Source: Spirosoma aerolatum (lineage in GTDB: Bacteria > Bacteroidota > Bacteroidia > Cytophagales > Spirosomataceae). Taken from it: 64,000 bases of DNA. Location of the stretch: assembly GCF_002056795.1 (NCBI RefSeq), contig NZ_CP020104.1, positions 4,165,001 through 4,229,000 of the forward strand, written 5' to 3'. This document shows, piece by piece, positions 9,298 to 17,908 of this stretch. Position numbers and translations under genes: made by a program. Below the pieces are notes generated by a model, which was given only the letters and a program-made list of their open reading frames with translations, searched no databases and was not told the origin of the DNA. Within the stretch, counting starts at the first letter, position 1. Each line of letters starts with the position of its first letter.

Positions 9298-9397
9298 AGT
9301 TTTTTTCCGTAGTTTATGTGTTTCAGGCCCAATACATACGAATTCAAGACTTGCTTAGCCAGCATCAATCAGCACGTTTTGAGCATTATTAATCGGC

Positions 9398-10363
9398 TTA
9401 TTGAACAACAACCGTTACCCGTCGATTCGCTTTTCGACCCGACATGGTGCTGTTGTCTGCCTTGGGTTCGGTCTCCCCTTTCGCTTTTACAATAATTTGC
9501 TCTGACGAAACCCCCGCTTTCCGAAGCCTTACCTTTACATCGTTGGCCCGATCACGCGATAGCTGCATATTTACATCTTCAGGGCCGGAGCTATCCGTAT
9601 GGCCGGTTAGCAGAAGCTTTTTGTCTTTATGGTCAGCTAGGTAGCGAATGGCCTCTCCAAAGAATTTTTTTGTATCCTCAGTTTTAATGTAGTTCGATTC
9701 ACCCAACTGGAAATACAAATCTATTGGCTCAAACACCGATGTAAACTTCTCGTTATTAGCCAGTTCTTTTTCAGTTACTTCTTTTGTAATCTTGACCGGT
9801 TCAGCTGTGGTATCGGCTACTGGCTCTGTTTCGGCTGGCTTAGCAATTCCACCGAAGGCAAAATCGAGTCCACCATAAAGAGAGTCGCCTTTGGCAGTAA
9901 AGGTTAGGCTACGTTCTTCGGCCGTGGTTGTGATCGATTCAGCTGAAATCCCCTGTTGTACCAGATACTGCTTGAGTCCTTCGGCACGGGCAATACCTAA
10001 ATTTGGGAAAGAGGTTGAATTCGTTTCATTTGCTGAATAATAGCCCTTAATTTCGAGCGTTCGACCGGGATTGGCTTTCAAATACGCAACCATTTCGTCC
10101 AGCGAGCCCCCCAGACTGTTCATGTTGGCATTAGCTCCCGATTTTGCAAAACTAAAATTGCCCGGAAGGTCAAGTCGGAACCGATCACCATCTGCTATCG
10201 TCAACCCGTTTGTGGGAACTGGCTCCTCCATTCCTTCGGTGGTTGCAGAGGCCGCTTTTACGTCATCCACGCATAACTGCTTAATTTTGCAGACGTGCCA
10301 CCAGGTCGAGCCGGCCATCCACAAACCAAGTAAGATAATCCAGGGAATTTTGTTCGTTAACAT
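9398..10363 (-). CDS. OmpA-family protein with two OmpA-C-like domains
   Basis: 321 residues. A single N-terminal membrane helix (about 7-24) is followed by two OmpA-like modules: a degenerate one (about 68-150, SLDEMVAYLKANPGRTLEI and GIARAEGLKQYLVQQGIS) and a standard peptidoglycan-binding one (about 210-320, with TGHTDSSG, QLSRDRANDVKVRLRKAGV and GRKANRRVTV). There is no beta-barrel, so the protein is anchored in the inner membrane and reaches the cell wall. It is the first gene of a minus-strand group with the two HhH proteins, and has a well-formed promoter. Confidence 0.85.
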   Translation of the reverse strand: MLTNKIPWIILLGLWMAGSTWWHVCKIKQLCVDDVKAASATTEGMEEPVPTNGLTIADGDRFRLDLPGNFSFAKSGANANMNSLGGSLDEMVAYLKANPGRTLEIKGYYSANETNSTSFPNLGIARAEGLKQYLVQQGISAESITTTAEERSLTFTAKGDSLYGGLDFAFGGIAKPAETEPVADTTAEPVKITKEVTEKELANNEKFTSVFEPIDLYFQLGESNYIKTEDTKKFFGEAIRYLADHKDKKLLLTGHTDSSGPEDVNMQLSRDRANDVKVRLRKAGVSSEQIIVKAKGETEPKADNSTMSGRKANRRVTVVVQ

Positions 10364-10433
10364 ACTAAACAGGGGTTTACAGATACTGTATTCAGTTTGC
10401 TGCTTTGAGACGAACTTCTGTGAAAAGGTTGCT

Positions 10434-10464
10434 CAAAAATACACGCAAGCCCTTCAAATACAAA
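10434..10464 (-). promoter_or_regulatory. Bacteroidota-type promoter of the OmpA gene
   Basis: On the minus strand TTTG (10464-10461) is followed after exactly 19 bp by TATTTTTG (10441-10434), matching the TTTG/N19-21/TAnnTTTG consensus of Bacteroidota housekeeping sigma. The predicted leader is about 60 nt. Confidence 0.7.
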
Positions 10465-10626
10465 TGATTTACCTACAAGACTATCAATGACCCTATTGGT
10501 CACTGTATTCGGCTAATGAAAATTCGTAGCCAATTTGTTAATGCATAAGTTTGACCTAACGACAAGTCCGGTTAAACCCTATACGTTAACCTTCAAACCA
10601 TACATAATTTATCAACAACTCAATTT

Positions 10627-11652
10627 ATGCTTATTGATCTTCGTAGCGATACCGTTGCTCATCCTACACCCGCCATGCGTGAGGCCATGTTTTCTGCCCA
10701 GCTTGGCGACGACGTTTTTGGCGACGACCCAACTGTAAATACCCTTGAAACGAAAGCAGCTTCATTATTTGGTATGGAGGCCGCTCTCTTCTGTGCTTCG
10801 GGTACTATGACCAATCAACTCGCAATCCGTACCCATACGCGGCCCGGCGATGATGTTATCTGCGATTACCTGTCTCATGTCTATCAATATGAAGGGGGTG
10901 GTATAGCTGTGAATGCGTTGGCATCGGCCAGTTTAGCACACGGCATACGCGGCAAGCTCACGCCCGACCTTATACGCGAACATATCTATAATCGTGCCGA
11001 TCCTCATAAACCACTTTCGCGGCTGGTAGTTCTGGAAAATACCATCAACAAAGGAGGGGGCTGCTACTATACGATTCCCGAAATCGCAGCTATACGGCAG
11101 GTATGTCAGGAGCATGAACTAATTCTCCACCTTGACGGTGCCCGTCTGTTCAATGCATTGGTTGAGACGGGTGATCCTACCACGGCCTATGGTCAATTGT
11201 TCGACTCTATTAGTATCTGTCTGTCGAAAGGGTTGGGGTGCCCTATTGGGTCACTTCTTCTCGGAAAAGCCGAATTCATCGCGCAGGCCCGACGCTTCCG
11301 TAAACTGATGGGTGGTGGCTGGCGACAGGCTGGCTTTCTGGCCGCAGCGGGTATTTATGCGCTGGATCATCACATCGATAGACTGAAGCAGGACCATTCC
11401 CGCGCTCGGAAAATCGGCTCCTTACTTGAGCGTCTGCCCGAAGTAGAAGACATTTTGCCCATCGACACAAACATCGTCATTTTCAAGCTTCCCGAAACAA
11501 TTCTGGCTACAGATTATGTTGCTAAGTTAGCCGCTAAGGGCATCCGCAGTGTCACATTTGGCAAGCACCTCGTGCGCTTCGTTACGCACCTAGACTTTAC
11601 CGATGAGATGCTGTCGGAAATGGAACTTATTCTGAACCGGGATTTTCACTGA
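10627..11652 (+). CDS. Low-specificity threonine aldolase
   Basis: 341 residues, normal for the family. A PLP fold-type I enzyme that splits L-threonine/allo-threonine to glycine and acetaldehyde. Evidence: the N-terminal LIDLRSDTVAHPTPAMREAM, GDDVFGDDPTVNTLE, the FCASGTMTNQLAI loop, LDGARLFNA (Asp binding the PLP nitrogen) and the Schiff-base lysine K201 in LSKGLGCPIGS. It has 263 bp of free upstream DNA and likely its own promoter. Confidence 0.93.
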   Translation: MLIDLRSDTVAHPTPAMREAMFSAQLGDDVFGDDPTVNTLETKAASLFGMEAALFCASGTMTNQLAIRTHTRPGDDVICDYLSHVYQYEGGGIAVNALASASLAHGIRGKLTPDLIREHIYNRADPHKPLSRLVVLENTINKGGGCYYTIPEIAAIRQVCQEHELILHLDGARLFNALVETGDPTTAYGQLFDSISICLSKGLGCPIGSLLLGKAEFIAQARRFRKLMGGGWRQAGFLAAAGIYALDHHIDRLKQDHSRARKIGSLLERLPEVEDILPIDTNIVIFKLPETILATDYVAKLAAKGIRSVTFGKHLVRFVTHLDFTDEMLSEMELILNRDFH

Positions 11653-11757
11653 TTTTATTGATTGCCCTGCTTTTGTTGACGTTGCGTAACCTTGAAAAGC
11701 GACTTTATAACATCAAAGTTTGTCAATTAAATCATAAAAATCCTGGTTCTGACAACT

Positions 11758-13356
11758 ATGCATATACAAACCAGAAATTTACAGAAATCGGATTACCACG
11801 ACCTCAAAGAGACGATGATCGAGGTATATAGTGGTATCGGGGGCGATTATTGGCCCAAGAGTTCGATTAATAAACTATTGCACATTTTCCCGGAAGGTCA
11901 GTTCTGCGTTGAAGTCGATGGTAAGGTTGTAGCAATCGCCCTGGCCATACGGGTGAAATACGACGACTTTGGCGATAACCATACGTACTACGAAATTACG
12001 GGCGGATATACCTTCAAAACGCATAACGACGAAGGGGATTACCTGTATGGTATCGAAGTGTTTGTTCACCCTGATTACCGCGATCTTCGGTTGGGTCGGC
12101 GGCTGTATGATGCCCGGAAGGAACTTTGCGAGCAGTTAAATCTGAAAGGCATTCTGGCTGGGGGGCGTATCCCAAACTATAATAAATACGCCGATGAACT
12201 GACACCCCGCGAATACATTACGAAAGTAAAGCAAAAGGAAATTTACGACCCGACGCTAACCTTTCAACTTTCGAACGATTTCCATGTTCGGAAAGTCCTG
12301 CGCGGCTATTTACCGGGCGACTCTGAATCGAAAGAATATGCCACGCTGCTGGAGTGGATCAATATCTATTACGTCAAAGAGGCCGATAAGAAGCCGCATA
12401 CCGACTCCATTATCCGGCTCGGTGTGATTCAATGGCAGATGCGTTTATTCAAAAACCTCAATACCTTTCTGGATCAGGTTGAGTTTTTTGTCAATGCTGT
12501 AAGCGATTACCGGGCCGATTTTATGGTTCTGCCTGAGTTTTTCAATACTCCCCTCATGGCCGATTTTAATGACTTACCCGAACCCGTCGCCATCCGCAAA
12601 CTCGCCGATTTTACTGTTCCTGTACGAGAAAAGCTTTGCGAACTGGCTATTTCGTACAATGTCAACATTGTGGGTGGTAGTATGCCCCTCGTTGATACGG
12701 ATGGAAAGCTATACAATGTGGCTTACCTCTGCCGACGCGACGGCTCTTACGAAGAGTACCGGAAGATACATATCACGCCCAACGAAGTGAAGCATTATGG
12801 TATGGTGGGTGGACATGAAATCCGGGCGTTTGATACGGATTGCGGTAAAATCGGTATGCTCATCTGCTATGATGTCGAATTTCCCGAACTCAGCCGGATT
12901 CTGGCCCAGCAGGGCATGCAGATTCTGTTCGTCCCGTTCCTGACCGACACGCAGAATGGATACTCCCGTGTACGTCATTGTGCGCAGGCGCGGGCCATTG
13001 AAAACGAGTGTTATGTAGCCATATCGGGTTGCGTGGGCAACCTGCCTCGGGTGCATAATATGGACATTAACTATGCGCAATCGGCGGTATTTACCCCTTC
13101 CGATTTTCAGTTTCCAACCAACGCCGTTAAAGCAGAAGCCACGCCGAATACCGAGATGGTCCTTATCGCTGATGTCGATTTGAGTTTACTGAAGGAGTTA
13201 CATGAACACGGCTCGGTTCAGGTCATGAAAGACCGGCGAACTGACCTGTATGATGTTACCCTGAAAAAGACAGCAAGAAAAGCCCTCAAAGGGAAAAAAG
13301 ATTCGCCGGATAATGACCCCGAAGCTGTTCCGCCTGTTATCGTTGTGGCGGATTAA
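11758..13356 (+). CDS. Fusion of GNAT acetyltransferase and carbon-nitrogen hydrolase
   Basis: 532 residues with two catalytic domains. Residues 1 to about 200 are a GNAT N-acetyltransferase (VFVHPDYRDLRLGRRLYDAR is the acetyl-CoA binding part). Residues about 218-480 are a nitrilase-superfamily domain with the complete triad: E260 in LPEFF, K336 in YRKIHI and C370 in LICYDVEFPE. The C-terminal tail is lysine-rich. Both active sites look intact. The fusion suggests one pathway in which an amine is acetylated and an amide hydrolysed, but the substrate is unknown. Annotated homologues occur in other Cytophagales. Confidence 0.88.
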   Translation: MHIQTRNLQKSDYHDLKETMIEVYSGIGGDYWPKSSINKLLHIFPEGQFCVEVDGKVVAIALAIRVKYDDFGDNHTYYEITGGYTFKTHNDEGDYLYGIEVFVHPDYRDLRLGRRLYDARKELCEQLNLKGILAGGRIPNYNKYADELTPREYITKVKQKEIYDPTLTFQLSNDFHVRKVLRGYLPGDSESKEYATLLEWINIYYVKEADKKPHTDSIIRLGVIQWQMRLFKNLNTFLDQVEFFVNAVSDYRADFMVLPEFFNTPLMADFNDLPEPVAIRKLADFTVPVREKLCELAISYNVNIVGGSMPLVDTDGKLYNVAYLCRRDGSYEEYRKIHITPNEVKHYGMVGGHEIRAFDTDCGKIGMLICYDVEFPELSRILAQQGMQILFVPFLTDTQNGYSRVRHCAQARAIENECYVAISGCVGNLPRVHNMDINYAQSAVFTPSDFQFPTNAVKAEATPNTEMVLIADVDLSLLKELHEHGSVQVMKDRRTDLYDVTLKKTARKALKGKKDSPDNDPEAVPPVIVVAD

Positions 13357-13363
13357 AAATATC

Positions 13364-13409
13364 AAGAGTGGTCAGGTATTGTGCATATTTACTATATCTG
13401 GCCTCTCTT
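13364..13409. terminator. Hairpin between convergent genes
   Basis: AAGAGTGGTCAGGTAT (13364-13379) pairs with ATATCTGGCCTCTCTT (13394-13409) with one mismatch and two G-U pairs. It lies between two convergent stop codons. Confidence 0.55.
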
Positions 13410-13417
13410 ATACTAAT

Positions 13418-14236
13418 TCACACCAGCCCTTCGATTGAAAATACATCCAGTTTCGACTTCCTGAAATTGCGAACCCGGCTTAAAACAGCGTTCCCATTGT
13501 TTGATCCGCCTTCGTTGGTATTGCCTTCAATGGTTTCAATAAAATCATCGCCAATGTGGGTTATCAAACCCGCATGAACCCAGTCGTTTGGTGTTTTTTG
13601 GAGGAGAAAAATGTCACCGGGTTTCATCAATGCTGGGTTGGCCCGAATCTGGGAATAGCGGAAAAGTGCACCTGTTTGCAGGCCCGTTGTTCCAACTACA
13701 TCACAGCTATAGGTTAAGGGCATTATTTTTTTGAAATCTTTACCTACTACAGAGGCTGCCTGATCGAGAATGGTCTGTACAAAGCCCATACACCAGAGCC
13801 ACTCGCTCCCTTCATTACCATCCATGTAAGCACGTACCCAGGGACCCGAGTTCGGTTGCTGATTAATGACTAGCTCAAATGGTCGGTTCTGTAACTGATT
13901 TCGAGCCGCATTGACCACCAGCCCTCGCAATTCTGTTCCAGCGATAGGTCCCAGGAAAGCGGCCCGCATGGGAGCAGCCAGCAAATCGAATGTAGACTGA
14001 TCAACAATACCGTTTTGGGCAATGCCTTGGGCTTTCTGGAAGTTTTTGACGGCCTGCTCGGTAGCTTTGCCAAAGTCGCCATCAATACCCGTTGCCGTAG
14101 CGGTTCCCGCATTAATCATTGCAAACAACGTCAGCCAGGCTTGAATCTTTCGAACATCCTTTTTGGTATTGTTCGCTCCATTACGCTGTTGAACGGCACT
14201 AATCGTAAGTTCATTCTGAAAGGCTGTCTTTTGCAT
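13418..14236 (-). CDS. Peptidoglycan-binding plus CHAP/NlpC-like cysteine peptidase
   Basis: 272 residues. The N-terminal part (about 25-90) is a PG_binding_1-type module (TGIDGDFGKATEQAVKNFQKAQG). The C-terminal part (about 120-270) is a CHAP-like amidase with probable catalytic C149 (WLWCMGFVQ) and H221 (NDWVHAGLITHIG). No signal peptide or membrane helix is visible, which is unusual for a wall hydrolase and recalls phage- or injection-system-type enzymes, or export by another route. It stands alone; no holin or phage gene is next to it. Confidence 0.8.
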   Translation of the reverse strand: MQKTAFQNELTISAVQQRNGANNTKKDVRKIQAWLTLFAMINAGTATATGIDGDFGKATEQAVKNFQKAQGIAQNGIVDQSTFDLLAAPMRAAFLGPIAGTELRGLVVNAARNQLQNRPFELVINQQPNSGPWVRAYMDGNEGSEWLWCMGFVQTILDQAASVVGKDFKKIMPLTYSCDVVGTTGLQTGALFRYSQIRANPALMKPGDIFLLQKTPNDWVHAGLITHIGDDFIETIEGNTNEGGSNNGNAVLSRVRNFRKSKLDVFSIEGLV

Positions 14237-14349
14237 AGCAGTAAGTCAGGAAGGTATGTTTTTAGGAAGCGCACAGATTATGGATCGCAGTATACAATCG
14301 ACTACCTTGTTCGGTACGGATTAATTGAGTAAAAGGCATTGGCCTTTAT

Positions 14350-15489
14350 TTATCGCAGAAGTTCTGCAACCAGAATACCCAAATAAGTGCCGATGGCATT
14401 GCCTAATGTACCAACCAGTACGGCAGGCAGTTGTAAATCAGGCCGATTCAGGCTACGGGCCAACGCCAGTGCCGAAGTTCCCCCTCCGATATTTGCCTGC
14501 GAGGCAATGCCCAGTATATCCCAGTCCTGCCGGAATAAGGCCCCAATTCCAAAGACGAGCAGTGCATGAATCAACACCAGTAATAGAATCATACCAAACA
14601 GCACAAAAGCCAGTTGGCCATCGCGTATGAGCGCGCCAATATCGCAATACGCACCAATGACAGCCAGAAAAATGTAGATGCCGAAAAGACCCAGTAGTCG
14701 GCTCCCGCGCAATGTGTTTATTACCCGGAATTGAGCCAGCCCTAAGGCGATTGTCGTCAAAATCAGCACGAAAGGAAAAACGGGAAACCAAGTTGCCAAC
14801 TGTTTGGAGATAAAAATGGCCCCAAATCCAAGTGACAACAAAATGGCCAGATCATTTGGAGTCATCGTTTCGGAATCCGAAAATAGATTTTCAGCCGAAG
14901 CTGCACTCTGATCCTCTGAGGCAATCAGGCGCTGCCGTGGAAACCGACGCTGTAAAAAAACGGGGAGCGTAAGGGTCACTATCATCCAGAGGGCCGTCAT
15001 AATATTATCGGCTGCCGTAGCTGCAATGAATAAATTACCCGCTTTCGACACGCTATAATGCAGGGCCACTGCGTGGAAATTAATGCTTCCACCAATATAG
15101 GTTCCCGTAAACATCCCTGCCAGCGCGTAAAACAGACTCCCGACTGTTTGTGGAGCCGAAAACACCCATACACTCACCAAAACACCGATGATTGTTCCTG
15201 TTGATCCAATCAAAAACATCGTCAGCATGGGTAGACCAGCCCTACGCAGATCTTTGAGATTCACACTTAGCAGCAGCAGAAACAGCGAGAATGGAGCGAT
15301 GTAGCTAAAAATACCTTCATAAACTGGCGTTTCAATGGTTGGAATAACACCCAGATTGGCTTCGACGGCCGTTACCAGAATAACCAGTAAAGCCGTTCCA
15401 ATCTGGCGAAAGCCTGGCTTTTTAGTTAGCCATTCGCAGATGATAACATTCAGGCAAAGAACGAACAGGATGAAGATGGAGTCAGTCAC
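14350..15489 (-). CDS. DUF819-family integral membrane protein
   Basis: 379 residues with about ten hydrophobic helices and the DUF819 (YjcL-like) pattern: FSYIAPFSLFLLLLSVNLKDL near the start, GMFTGTYIGGSINFHAVA in the middle and IASQANIGGGTSALALARSL near the end. The two glycine-rich broken helices resemble those of sodium-dependent carriers, so transport is likely, but the substrate is not known. It is divergent from the Rrf2 gene. Confidence 0.82.
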   Translation of the reverse strand: MTDSIFILFVLCLNVIICEWLTKKPGFRQIGTALLVILVTAVEANLGVIPTIETPVYEGIFSYIAPFSLFLLLLSVNLKDLRRAGLPMLTMFLIGSTGTIIGVLVSVWVFSAPQTVGSLFYALAGMFTGTYIGGSINFHAVALHYSVSKAGNLFIAATAADNIMTALWMIVTLTLPVFLQRRFPRQRLIASEDQSAASAENLFSDSETMTPNDLAILLSLGFGAIFISKQLATWFPVFPFVLILTTIALGLAQFRVINTLRGSRLLGLFGIYIFLAVIGAYCDIGALIRDGQLAFVLFGMILLLVLIHALLVFGIGALFRQDWDILGIASQANIGGGTSALALARSLNRPDLQLPAVLVGTLGNAIGTYLGILVAELLR

Positions 15490-15526
15490 AGAAGAGGCAG
15501 GTTATGCCTGTAAAATAGGCAAAATC

Positions 15527-15616
15527 GGTCAATAGCGAACGGGTTTTCAGGATTGTTATGGTTAATCATGATTCGTGTACATCATAACAGCCCTAAAAAC
15601 CCGTGTGCTATTGACC
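15527..15616. repeat. Imperfect 90-bp inverted repeat in a divergent promoter region
   Basis: GGTCAATAGC (15527-15536) and GCTATTGACC (15607-15616) are perfect ends; inside, CGGGTTTT pairs with AAAACCCG and TGTTATG with CATAACA. A T-run follows on the plus strand. It lies between the divergent DUF819 and Rrf2 genes, where a terminator is not expected; it could be a small mobile (MITE-like) relic or a stop for stray transcription. Confidence 0.55.
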
Positions 15617-15653
15617 ATTTTTTTCAGGATCGGGAATTTTTAATACATTAAAT

Positions 15654-15674
15654 CTGTAACTAGCATTATTACAG
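15654..15674. promoter_or_regulatory. Probable Rrf2 operator, copy 1
   Basis: CTGTAA - 9 bp - TTACAG, a perfect 6+6 inverted repeat ending 2 bp before the ATG of the Rrf2-family gene. The same motif recurs at 16100-16120. Confidence 0.65.
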
Positions 15675-15676
15675 TA

Positions 15677-16084
15677 ATGAACGGACGTTTTGCCATATCG
15701 ATGCACATCTTAACGCTGCTTTCTAAAGCCAATGGCGAGTGGGTTACGTCTGACTTCATTGCCGGTAGTATCAATATCAATCCGGTTCTGGTACGTAAAG
15801 AAATCATTAACCTCCGTAAGAAAGGGCTAGTAATTAGCCGGGAAGGTAAAAACGGGGGTACCATGTTAGCTAAACCGGCCAGCCAGATACGGGTTTCGGA
15901 TGTGTTTCTGGCAACTCGACAAGGTACCGTGTTAGGCAATGCCCGAAACTCGCCAAATCCCGATTGTCCGGTTGGCCGACAGATTAATCGTCACCTGGAC
16001 AGTCTGTATCAGGAAGCCGAAGAAGCGCTGGTACGAAACCTGGGAACCAGCACCCTGGACGATTTTGTCCACCGTTTCGATTAA
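15677..16084 (+). CDS. Rrf2-family transcriptional regulator (YwnA-like)
   Basis: 135 residues. The N-terminal winged helix has the Rrf2 pattern (MNGRFAISMHILTLLS, the recognition helix around INPVLVRKEIINLRKKGLV, and the wing REGKNGGTML). Only one cysteine (NPDCPVG) is present, so the three-cysteine Fe-S site of IscR/NsrR is absent; this fits YwnA/CymR-type members that sense by other means. The gene sits directly before an NAD(P)-binding oxidoreductase, the same pairing as ywnA-ywnB in Bacillus. Matching inverted repeats in front of both genes suggest autoregulation and control of the neighbour. Confidence 0.88.
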   Translation: MNGRFAISMHILTLLSKANGEWVTSDFIAGSININPVLVRKEIINLRKKGLVISREGKNGGTMLAKPASQIRVSDVFLATRQGTVLGNARNSPNPDCPVGRQINRHLDSLYQEAEEALVRNLGTSTLDDFVHRFD

Positions 16085-16099
16085 TTTTTTTAAACAAAA

Positions 16100-16120
16100 C
16101 TGTAACAATTATTATTACAA
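16100..16120. promoter_or_regulatory. Probable Rrf2 operator, copy 2
   Basis: CTGTAA - 9 bp - TTACAA, the same spacing and nearly the same arms as copy 1 at 15654-15674, 30 bp before the oxidoreductase start. Confidence 0.6.
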
Positions 16121-16150
16121 TAATCAATTTTCAATTAATCAATTAGCTCT

Positions 16151-16795
16151 ATGAAACTGGCACTTATTGGCGCATCAGGTTTTGTTGGTTCAGCCGTTCT
16201 GACCGAAGCCCTTCAGCGCGGACATGACGTAACGGCCATTGTTCCTCATCCTGAAAAAATCACCATCACAGACCCAAAACTAACCGTTAAAAAAGGCAAT
16301 GCACTGGACGCCAATTCAATAGCCGAACTGGTTGTCGGGCATGATGCTGTCGTGAGCACCTTCAATGCGGGTTGGACTAACCCTAACCTGTACGACGACT
16401 TTTTGAAAGGCGCTGAGGCTATCGAACAGGGCACGCAACAGGCAGGTGTGAAGCGGTATTTGTTCGTTGGTGGCGCGGGTAGTCTGGAAGCGGCTCCCGG
16501 CGTTCAACTGGTAGACACGCCCCAGTTTCCGGCCGAATGGAAACCTGGAGCCCTATCGGCACGGGACTACCTAACCCACCTTCGTCAGAATACTACCCTC
16601 GACTGGACCTTCCTGAGTCCGGCCATTAATCTGGCTCCCGGCCAACGCACCGGAACGTTCCGCATCGGAACTGAGCAACCTGTTTTCGATGAAAAAGGCG
16701 AAAGCAACATTACCGTTGCTGACCTTGCCGTAGCCATTATCGACGAAATCGAGCAGCCACAGTTTATCCAGAAGCGGTTTACGATAGGTTATTAA
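16151..16795 (+). CDS. NAD(P)H-binding oxidoreductase (NmrA/YwnB-like)
   Basis: 214 residues, an atypical short-chain dehydrogenase fold. It starts with the dinucleotide motif ALIGASGFVGSAVLTEAL (GxxGxxG) and has the VVSTFNAGW and YLFVGGAGSLE strands and a C-terminal FRIGTEQPVFD-like segment typical of the NAD(P)H-binding family related to YwnB. The classical YxxxK pair of SDR enzymes is not obvious, so it may be a redox sensor or reductase acting on quinones or reactive carbonyls. It is the likely target of the upstream Rrf2 regulator. Confidence 0.86.
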   Translation: MKLALIGASGFVGSAVLTEALQRGHDVTAIVPHPEKITITDPKLTVKKGNALDANSIAELVVGHDAVVSTFNAGWTNPNLYDDFLKGAEAIEQGTQQAGVKRYLFVGGAGSLEAAPGVQLVDTPQFPAEWKPGALSARDYLTHLRQNTTLDWTFLSPAINLAPGQRTGTFRIGTEQPVFDEKGESNITVADLAVAIIDEIEQPQFIQKRFTIGY

Positions 16796-16854
16796 TGGTT
16801 TATTGACTACTCAATCGCCTTAAAAGCCTAACAATTCGAAAAGTTGCAGGTGGC

Positions 16855-17844
16855 CTATCGTTTGGCAGGCCGCCTGCTCCAATAGTTTACATCATGAGAA
16901 ACCTGCAAAGGAAGGTGTTTATTGAGGTCAAAAACCTCATATCGATATTCGACGGTATCGATGTGGTTATTATTCGAGAAAAAATCATCTCCTTCGAAAA
17001 ACCGCTTTCGATTCACGATAATGGAACTATCTAAACCACTTGAGTAAATCTCCTGCTTATTTCGTATATCAGTCGTAAATTGATGAATCTCCCGAATCAA
17101 ACGATTGTGTTTATCATACTCATAACGAATTGTATCGGGGCCTGTCGGTACATAATTTCTCCCTAAGTACATTCGATCGTACCAAGCAAGGTTACGACGA
17201 CCTGATTTATCGTACGAAAACCGTTGAGAATAATCATAAAGTGTATCCTCAACCAGCCCATTCGGCGTTCTTAAAACGTAAAAACGAAAATGACGCGTAA
17301 GCTGCCCTTTCTTATTGCGTTCCCAGCGATCAATATTAATATCCTTCGATTGGAATTGCTCGGTAGCTGGATATTCAATTAAAAGCGTATCCTCATTTGT
17401 ATACCGATACTTATACACAAAAGACTTTAACAGCTTCTCGTCATCTACCCCATCTGCTTTATACTCGTCCCGAAATTCACACACCACACGGCCCTGCCGA
17501 TCATACTCATAACGTCGTTTGGATAGATTAATGAACCCCGGTGCCGAACTATCGTCATGGTAATAGTGGGTAGTAGCAACCTTTCGATTGTTTACATATT
17601 CATTGAAAATCTTCTCATTAAAGCGGCCATAAAAAAAGTCCTCCAGTATGCGATCCTGCCTGTCCAGGAATGTAGTCTGAAGCAATTTGCCCTTTATCCA
17701 TTTTGTTCGAACTGTAGCAATCTGTTGAGGATCAGTAACAACTCTCGGAATAGATGCATCCAGAAACGGCTCGTGAGGGCGCCTGAATACGAACAGAATC
17801 AGTAATGCCACTAACAGGACGTATATTAATTTAATACGGGTCAA
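16855..17844 (-). CDS. Membrane-anchored protein with degenerate YD-like repeats
   Basis: 329 residues, not assigned to a family. One N-terminal membrane helix (about 5-21) is followed by a basic, tyrosine-rich exported part. At least three segments recall RHS/YD repeats: RYEYDRQGRVVCEF, RFSYDKSGRRNLAWY and RYEYDKHNRLIREI, spaced by some 45-75 residues. Such repeats build beta-shells in toxins and teneurins, but this protein is far too short for that and has no toxin domain. It is 64 bp downstream of the MFS gene on the same strand and may be cotranscribed. Confidence 0.65.
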   Translation of the reverse strand: MTRIKLIYVLLVALLILFVFRRPHEPFLDASIPRVVTDPQQIATVRTKWIKGKLLQTTFLDRQDRILEDFFYGRFNEKIFNEYVNNRKVATTHYYHDDSSAPGFINLSKRRYEYDRQGRVVCEFRDEYKADGVDDEKLLKSFVYKYRYTNEDTLLIEYPATEQFQSKDINIDRWERNKKGQLTRHFRFYVLRTPNGLVEDTLYDYSQRFSYDKSGRRNLAWYDRMYLGRNYVPTGPDTIRYEYDKHNRLIREIHQFTTDIRNKQEIYSSGLDSSIIVNRKRFFEGDDFFSNNNHIDTVEYRYEVFDLNKHLPLQVSHDVNYWSRRPAKR

Positions 17845-17908
17845 TTTTCAGACTATTTAAGTAAACCGACATGAGCCTTGGTTGTCATTCATTGGCCTGA
17901 TAGATTAA

